From Peribacillus kribbensis DSM 17871 (GTDB lineage Bacteria; Bacillota; Bacilli; Bacillales; DSM-1321), in NCBI RefSeq assembly GCF_000430765.1, contig NZ_KE387242.1, positions 62,001 through 126,000 of the forward strand: 64,000 bases of DNA. The letters are read 5' to 3'. The first letter of the stretch is position 1; every line of letters starts with the position of its first letter. Under the pieces are notes generated by a model. The model had not been told where the DNA came from, ran no database searches, and saw only the letters and a list, made by a program, of their open reading frames with translations. Below, piece by piece: positions 60,409-64,000 of this stretch. Made by a program: the position numbers and the translations under genes.

Positions 60409-63195
60409 ATGCGAAAGCACAAAAAAGCTCTGTCTCTGTTACTCACTGCCGCTCTTTGTGGAAGTATGTTCAGCAGTATACCGGCGGGAGCAGCGAAAGT
60501 GGAATCATCAGCGGTAAATGTAAAAGAAAACCAGCCTATTTATCTGGACAAGTCCTACTCCTTCCAGGAGAGAGCAGCGGATTTAGTTTCCCGCATGACG
60601 CTGGAAGAGAAGGCTTCCCAGATGGTATCGAGCCAGGCACCTGCCATTCCGCGGCTCGGCATTAAAGCCTATGGATGGTGGAATGAGGCCCTTCATGGCG
60701 TTTCCCGTCTTCAATATAATAAGTCAGGGAATGCCACTCAGCTTTATAACACCACCTCTTATCCGATCGACCTTTCACTGGGTTCTACTTGGGATCCGAG
60801 GCTCATGTATGATGAAGCTAAAATGGTTTCCGATGAGGCCCGTGAAGTTGTACCGGAAAACAGCCGTATGCTCAGCTTCTGGTCACCGACGATCAATCTT
60901 GCCCGCGATCCTCGCTGGGGAAGAAATGACGAATCCTATGGAGAAGATCCGTTCCTTACCACACAAGTCGCTTCTCAGTTTGTGAATGGGATGGAAGGCA
61001 AGGACATGGATGGAAAGCTTCTGCCTGAGAGCAAGGGTTATGTCAAAACGGTCACCACTTTAAAGCATTACCTTGCTAACAACAGCGAAGTGAACCGTTT
61101 AAATGGTTCATCCAATGTTGATGAACGTTCGCTGAGAGAATTCTATAGTGCACCTTTTAAAGGGATCATACAGAAAACCGATGTGCGTTCTGTCATGACT
61201 TCTTATAATAGCGTGAACGGTGTGCCGGCATCTGCGAACGTGCACACCATGGATGCTCTTCTTCGTCAGACGTTTGGATTCACTGGATATATTACCTCTG
61301 ACTGTGACTCTGTCATGGAAATTACAAAAGGCCATAAATGGACTCCAGAAGGATGGACCCGGCCTTTAAATGAGGTCGAACGCTCTGCTTTTGCCATGTC
61401 AGCCGGTGAAGACCTGAACTGTAATGCAGGCTACAGGGATGCATTCAACTATTCAAATACGATCCCAGCTGCTGTTTCACAGAAAATAAAAACACAGATG
61501 GGTACGTTCTCAGAAAATGAAGTCGACACCTCTTTGATCCGTCTCTTTACAGCCCGCATGGAGCTTGGAGAATTTGATGATGCAAATAGTGTTCCATGGG
61601 TGAATGAAGCACGTAAACATGTTCCAGAGGGTACATGGACAAATAGCAATGAAAATAATGCGTTGACTCAGACTGCAGAAAGATTGGATATGGCACGAAA
61701 AGTGGCCGATAACTCGTTGGTTCTGCTGAAAAATGATAAAACGAAAATGAAAGACGGAAGCAAAGGGAAGCTTCTTCCTCTGCAGGTTCCGGCTTCTGGA
61801 TCATACAAAGTGGCTGTTGTCGGCTATTTTGCTAATCCGGATAAAGCCAACATGTATCTTGGCGGATATTCTAGTTCTCAGGGAAGTGCCGCTTACAAAA
61901 ATATGGTGAATGGCTACGAGGGTCTTAAAACGGCCATCCAGGCGAAAAATCCTCATGCTGAAGTCACGTACTACAAAGGCTTTACGGATAGCGGGACTCG
62001 TGCATCCGATCTTAAAACGATTGATTCAGCAGCAGTCGAGGCTGCCAAAAATGCCGACGTTGTCATCGTTTATACGGGAACCGACAACACCACTGCAGAT
62101 GAAGCTGGCGACCGCCACGACCTGAGTCTGCCTGGAGCACAGGCCTCTTTAATCGAGCAGCTTGGTAAAGCGAATCCTAATACCATCGCCGTTATGGAAA
62201 CAATCGGTCAGGTGGAAGTTAAGTCATTTGAACCGTATGTTTCTTCTATGATTTGGAGTTCTTATAATGGACAGCGCAAAGGGGAAGCTTTGGCAGACGT
62301 TGTTCTAGGCACTCATAATCCAAGCGGACATCTGCCATTCTTATGGTACCAAAGTAATTCACAGCTTCCAGCGATTACGGATTATACATTGAGACCGACA
62401 GGGGATAACCCTGGCCGAACGTATATGTATTTCCAAGGACCGATTTCCTATCCATTTGGACATGGTTTAAGCTATACAACCTTTAACTATACGAATTTCC
62501 ATATCAATAAGAAAAGCATGGATGCCAATGGCCAGGTGGCTGTGAGTGTCAATGTTACGAACACTGGAAAAGTTAAAGGAGAAGAAGTGGTTCAGCTTTA
62601 TGTGAACACTCCTGATGCATCAAAAGCTTCAGAACGTCCGATCAAGCGTCTGAAGGGCTTTGAGAAGGTTTCATTGAAGCCGGGAGAAACGAAGAATGTC
62701 ATGATAAAGGTCAATATTGCGGATCTAGCTTTCTTTGATGAAGCACAGAATAAATATGTAGTAGACCAGGGACGATATGGATTCCAAATCAGCACATCCA
62801 GTGCCGATGCTGATATCAAGCAGCAAGGATTCCTGGAGGTTCATGGCAGCTTAAAGCCTGAGCTCAAGGTTGTAACAGTCAAGCCGGTTCAGGAAGGCGA
62901 CATAGAGGCTGATATTCCTAGCCGTGTGATGTATGAAGCAGGGAAAGAAGTCATTCCTCAGGTTACCGTTTCTATGAATGATGAGACTCTCTATGGATAT
63001 ATTCACAAGGGAGCAAGCAAGGAATTCCCTAAAGGCATGAAATTCGAATACAGCAGCAACCGTCCTGATGTCGTTTCTGTTGATAAAAAAGGAAACATTA
63101 AAACAGTAAACAGCGGTGCCGCTACCATTACGGCTGCTGTAAGTTATCAAGGTGTTAAAAAGTCCGCTGACTTTATTGTGTATGTAAAAGAATAG
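60409..63195 (+). CDS. Secreted GH3 beta-xylosidase/beta-glucosidase
   Basis: 928 residues from ATG 60409 (AGAGGAGGATCATGT upstream). Signal peptide to about residue 29 (PAGA-A). GH3 N-terminal domain with IPRLGIKAYGWWNEALHGVS, KHYLANNSEVNR and the nucleophile region GYITSDCDSVMEIT (Asp298). GH3 C-terminal domain with DNTTADEAGDRHDLSLPGAQ. A fibronectin-III-like domain (HGLSYTTFNYTNF...GEEVVQLYVNTP) and a C-terminal Big2-like domain (VSVDKKGNIKTVNSGAATIT) follow. The SDCD form and GWWNEALHG are typical of beta-xylosidases. Upstream XylR-like sites support xylose control. Confidence 0.9.
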   Translation: MRKHKKALSLLLTAALCGSMFSSIPAGAAKVESSAVNVKENQPIYLDKSYSFQERAADLVSRMTLEEKASQMVSSQAPAIPRLGIKAYGWWNEALHGVSRLQYNKSGNATQLYNTTSYPIDLSLGSTWDPRLMYDEAKMVSDEAREVVPENSRMLSFWSPTINLARDPRWGRNDESYGEDPFLTTQVASQFVNGMEGKDMDGKLLPESKGYVKTVTTLKHYLANNSEVNRLNGSSNVDERSLREFYSAPFKGIIQKTDVRSVMTSYNSVNGVPASANVHTMDALLRQTFGFTGYITSDCDSVMEITKGHKWTPEGWTRPLNEVERSAFAMSAGEDLNCNAGYRDAFNYSNTIPAAVSQKIKTQMGTFSENEVDTSLIRLFTARMELGEFDDANSVPWVNEARKHVPEGTWTNSNENNALTQTAERLDMARKVADNSLVLLKNDKTKMKDGSKGKLLPLQVPASGSYKVAVVGYFANPDKANMYLGGYSSSQGSAAYKNMVNGYEGLKTAIQAKNPHAEVTYYKGFTDSGTRASDLKTIDSAAVEAAKNADVVIVYTGTDNTTADEAGDRHDLSLPGAQASLIEQLGKANPNTIAVMETIGQVEVKSFEPYVSSMIWSSYNGQRKGEALADVVLGTHNPSGHLPFLWYQSNSQLPAITDYTLRPTGDNPGRTYMYFQGPISYPFGHGLSYTTFNYTNFHINKKSMDANGQVAVSVNVTNTGKVKGEEVVQLYVNTPDASKASERPIKRLKGFEKVSLKPGETKNVMIKVNIADLAFFDEAQNKYVVDQGRYGFQISTSSADADIKQQGFLEVHGSLKPELKVVTVKPVQEGDIEADIPSRVMYEAGKEVIPQVTVSMNDETLYGYIHKGASKEFPKGMKFEYSSNRPDVVSVDKKGNIKTVNSGAATITAAVSYQGVKKSADFIVYVKE

Positions 63196-63210
63196 AGACT
63201 GTTCGCTCGA

Positions 63211-63256
63211 AAAGAATCAGCTATTGGCAGAAATTCTGTCAATAGCTGATTCTTTT
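63211..63256 (+). terminator. Rho-independent terminator
   Basis: AAAAGAATCAGCTATTG and CAATAGCTGATTCTTTT are perfect arms around 12 bases; ends the GH3 gene. Confidence 0.9.
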
Positions 63257-63297
63257 GAATAAAATGGAAATCCTGATCAGTTGAGGAGTTTTAAGTA

Positions 63298-63964
63298 TGG
63301 TGAATCAAACAAAGAGGTCAAAAGAAACCTCTGCGAAGTGGATATTCTGCACAGTCTGTTTAGTGACTTTTACATTTTGAGGTTGATTTTTTTCGTTCCC
63401 ACAAAAGTGAAAATGCGGCAGTTGTAAAAAAACAGAGTGAATCTACAAAGCAGCCATACATCGGAAAACGTTCCGCACCTGCTTCCATCTATGAGTTTGG
63501 AGATTATAAATGTCCTTCCTGTAAAATGTTTAATGAACAGGTCCTCCCGAGTATTAAAAAAGAATTTGTAGATACCGGCAAGGCGAAATTATGACTCAAA
63601 ACGGTCCGCCGTCTTTGCTGAATCTGTTTATGCGGTTCTTGGAAATCAGACATTCTGGAAATTTCATGATCTCCTTTATCAAAAACAGCCTGAAGGCAGC
63701 CATTATGAAAAAATGGATGTGTATACTGAAAAATTTCTTACCGATACCTTAAAAGAGGTGGCCGGTGATGAGGAAGTACATAAAGTGGTTGAATATTTTA
63801 ACACGAACCAGGGCGATGCTGCCTGGCAGAAGGATATGGATCTTGTGCATCAATGGCATGTGAATAGTACGCCTACTATCCTGCTAAATGGACAGGTGGC
63901 AAAGACCCTGGAGGATATAAGAGATATGGTGAACAAGGCTTCAAAAAAGAATAAAGATGAATAG
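63298..63964 (+). pseudogene. DsbA/BdbD-like thiol-disulfide oxidoreductase, broken
   Basis: ATG 63298 gives MVNQTKRSKETSAKWIFCTV and stops inside the membrane anchor. The next frame continues KKQSESTKQPYIGKRSAP and YEFGDYKCPSCKMFNEQVLP, with the CPSC thioredoxin-type active site. A gap and frame change follow, then SVYAVLGNQTFWKFHDLLYQ and the end QWHVNSTPTILLNGQVA (cis-Pro loop NSTPT) to the stop at 63964. The expected strand between the two halves is deleted. Intact homologues catalyse disulfide formation in exported proteins. A bdbC partner might follow beyond the window. Confidence 0.8.
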
Positions 63965-64000
63965 CTGCGTATGCTTTTACCGAAAGATCTTTTACAAAAT

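Noticed and set aside
1-64000. tRNA or rRNA genes
   Set aside because: No tRNA cloverleaf with CCA-adjacent acceptor or conserved rRNA stretch was noticed on either strand.

Overview
The window reads as part of a large plasmid (or chromid) from an endospore-forming, low-GC Gram-positive bacterium of the Bacillaceae. The pointers are strong AGGAGG-type ribosome binding sites with many TTG/GTG starts, a YjcZ-type small sporulation protein, a sporulenol/tetraprenyl-curcumene-type cyclase, an RsbR-like stressosome protein, YkoG/YkoH-like and CitS/CitT-like two-component systems, and a Rep_3 initiator beside an iteron-rich origin at about 39.9-42.1 kb. No rRNA, tRNA or CRISPR array is seen. Species cannot be fixed from sequence alone.

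Layout. 0-5 kb: an edge-cut gene, decayed ISXO2-like and IS110 transposases, and a membrane protein with a duplicated C-terminal domain. 5-12 kb: a VanRS-like two-component system beside a lipid glycosyltransferase and a DedA protein, framed by two pieces of a PAP2 phosphatase gene, then an EamA transporter. 12-17 kb: a YkoGH-like system with a frameshifted PepSY gene and an ABC exporter operon. 17-25 kb: single genes (two methyltransferases, Nudix, alpha/beta hydrolase, VIT-type transporter, small hypotheticals) separated by terminator-linked repeats and IS110 debris. 25-36 kb: a sugar transferase, a membrane-anchored Ntox44-like protein, a 279-bp MITE-like element, the terpene cyclase, a family 2 glycosyltransferase, a PadR/DUF1048/ABC drug-efflux operon of higher GC, and an RsbR homologue. 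36-42 kb: S66 peptidase and RidA pseudogenes, a small holin-like toxin, RepB and its origin. 42-46 kb: DinB, two GNATs and small membrane proteins. 46-50 kb: a lactonase/Fe-alcohol dehydrogenase operon with a sigma-54 promoter and a divergent enhancer-binding regulator, then a catalytically dead NlpC/P60 protein. 50-56 kb: a GH8 pseudogene and a citrate system (CitST-like, CitM, AEC permease). 56-64 kb: PadR/DUF2812, a PD-(D/E)XK-like nuclease with a DNA-binding tail, a patatin pseudogene, a secreted GH3 beta-xylosidase with XylR-like and cre-like sites, and a broken DsbA-like gene.

How it works together. Intact modules are mostly catabolic or envelope functions (xylo-oligosaccharides, citrate, lactone/hydroxy acid, envelope-stress sensing, export), each with a local regulator. 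At least fifteen genes are visibly broken by frameshift or truncation, so the replicon looks like an accumulating and decaying accessory element.

The most striking unexplained structure is a set of three ~188-bp units (37907-38092, 50298-50486, 58613-58800). Each has four ~23-bp palindromes at the same spacing (51-52, 60-62, 51-52 bp) with unrelated sequence between them. One unit sits inside a ridA gene and one directly follows the PD-(D/E)XK-like nuclease gene.
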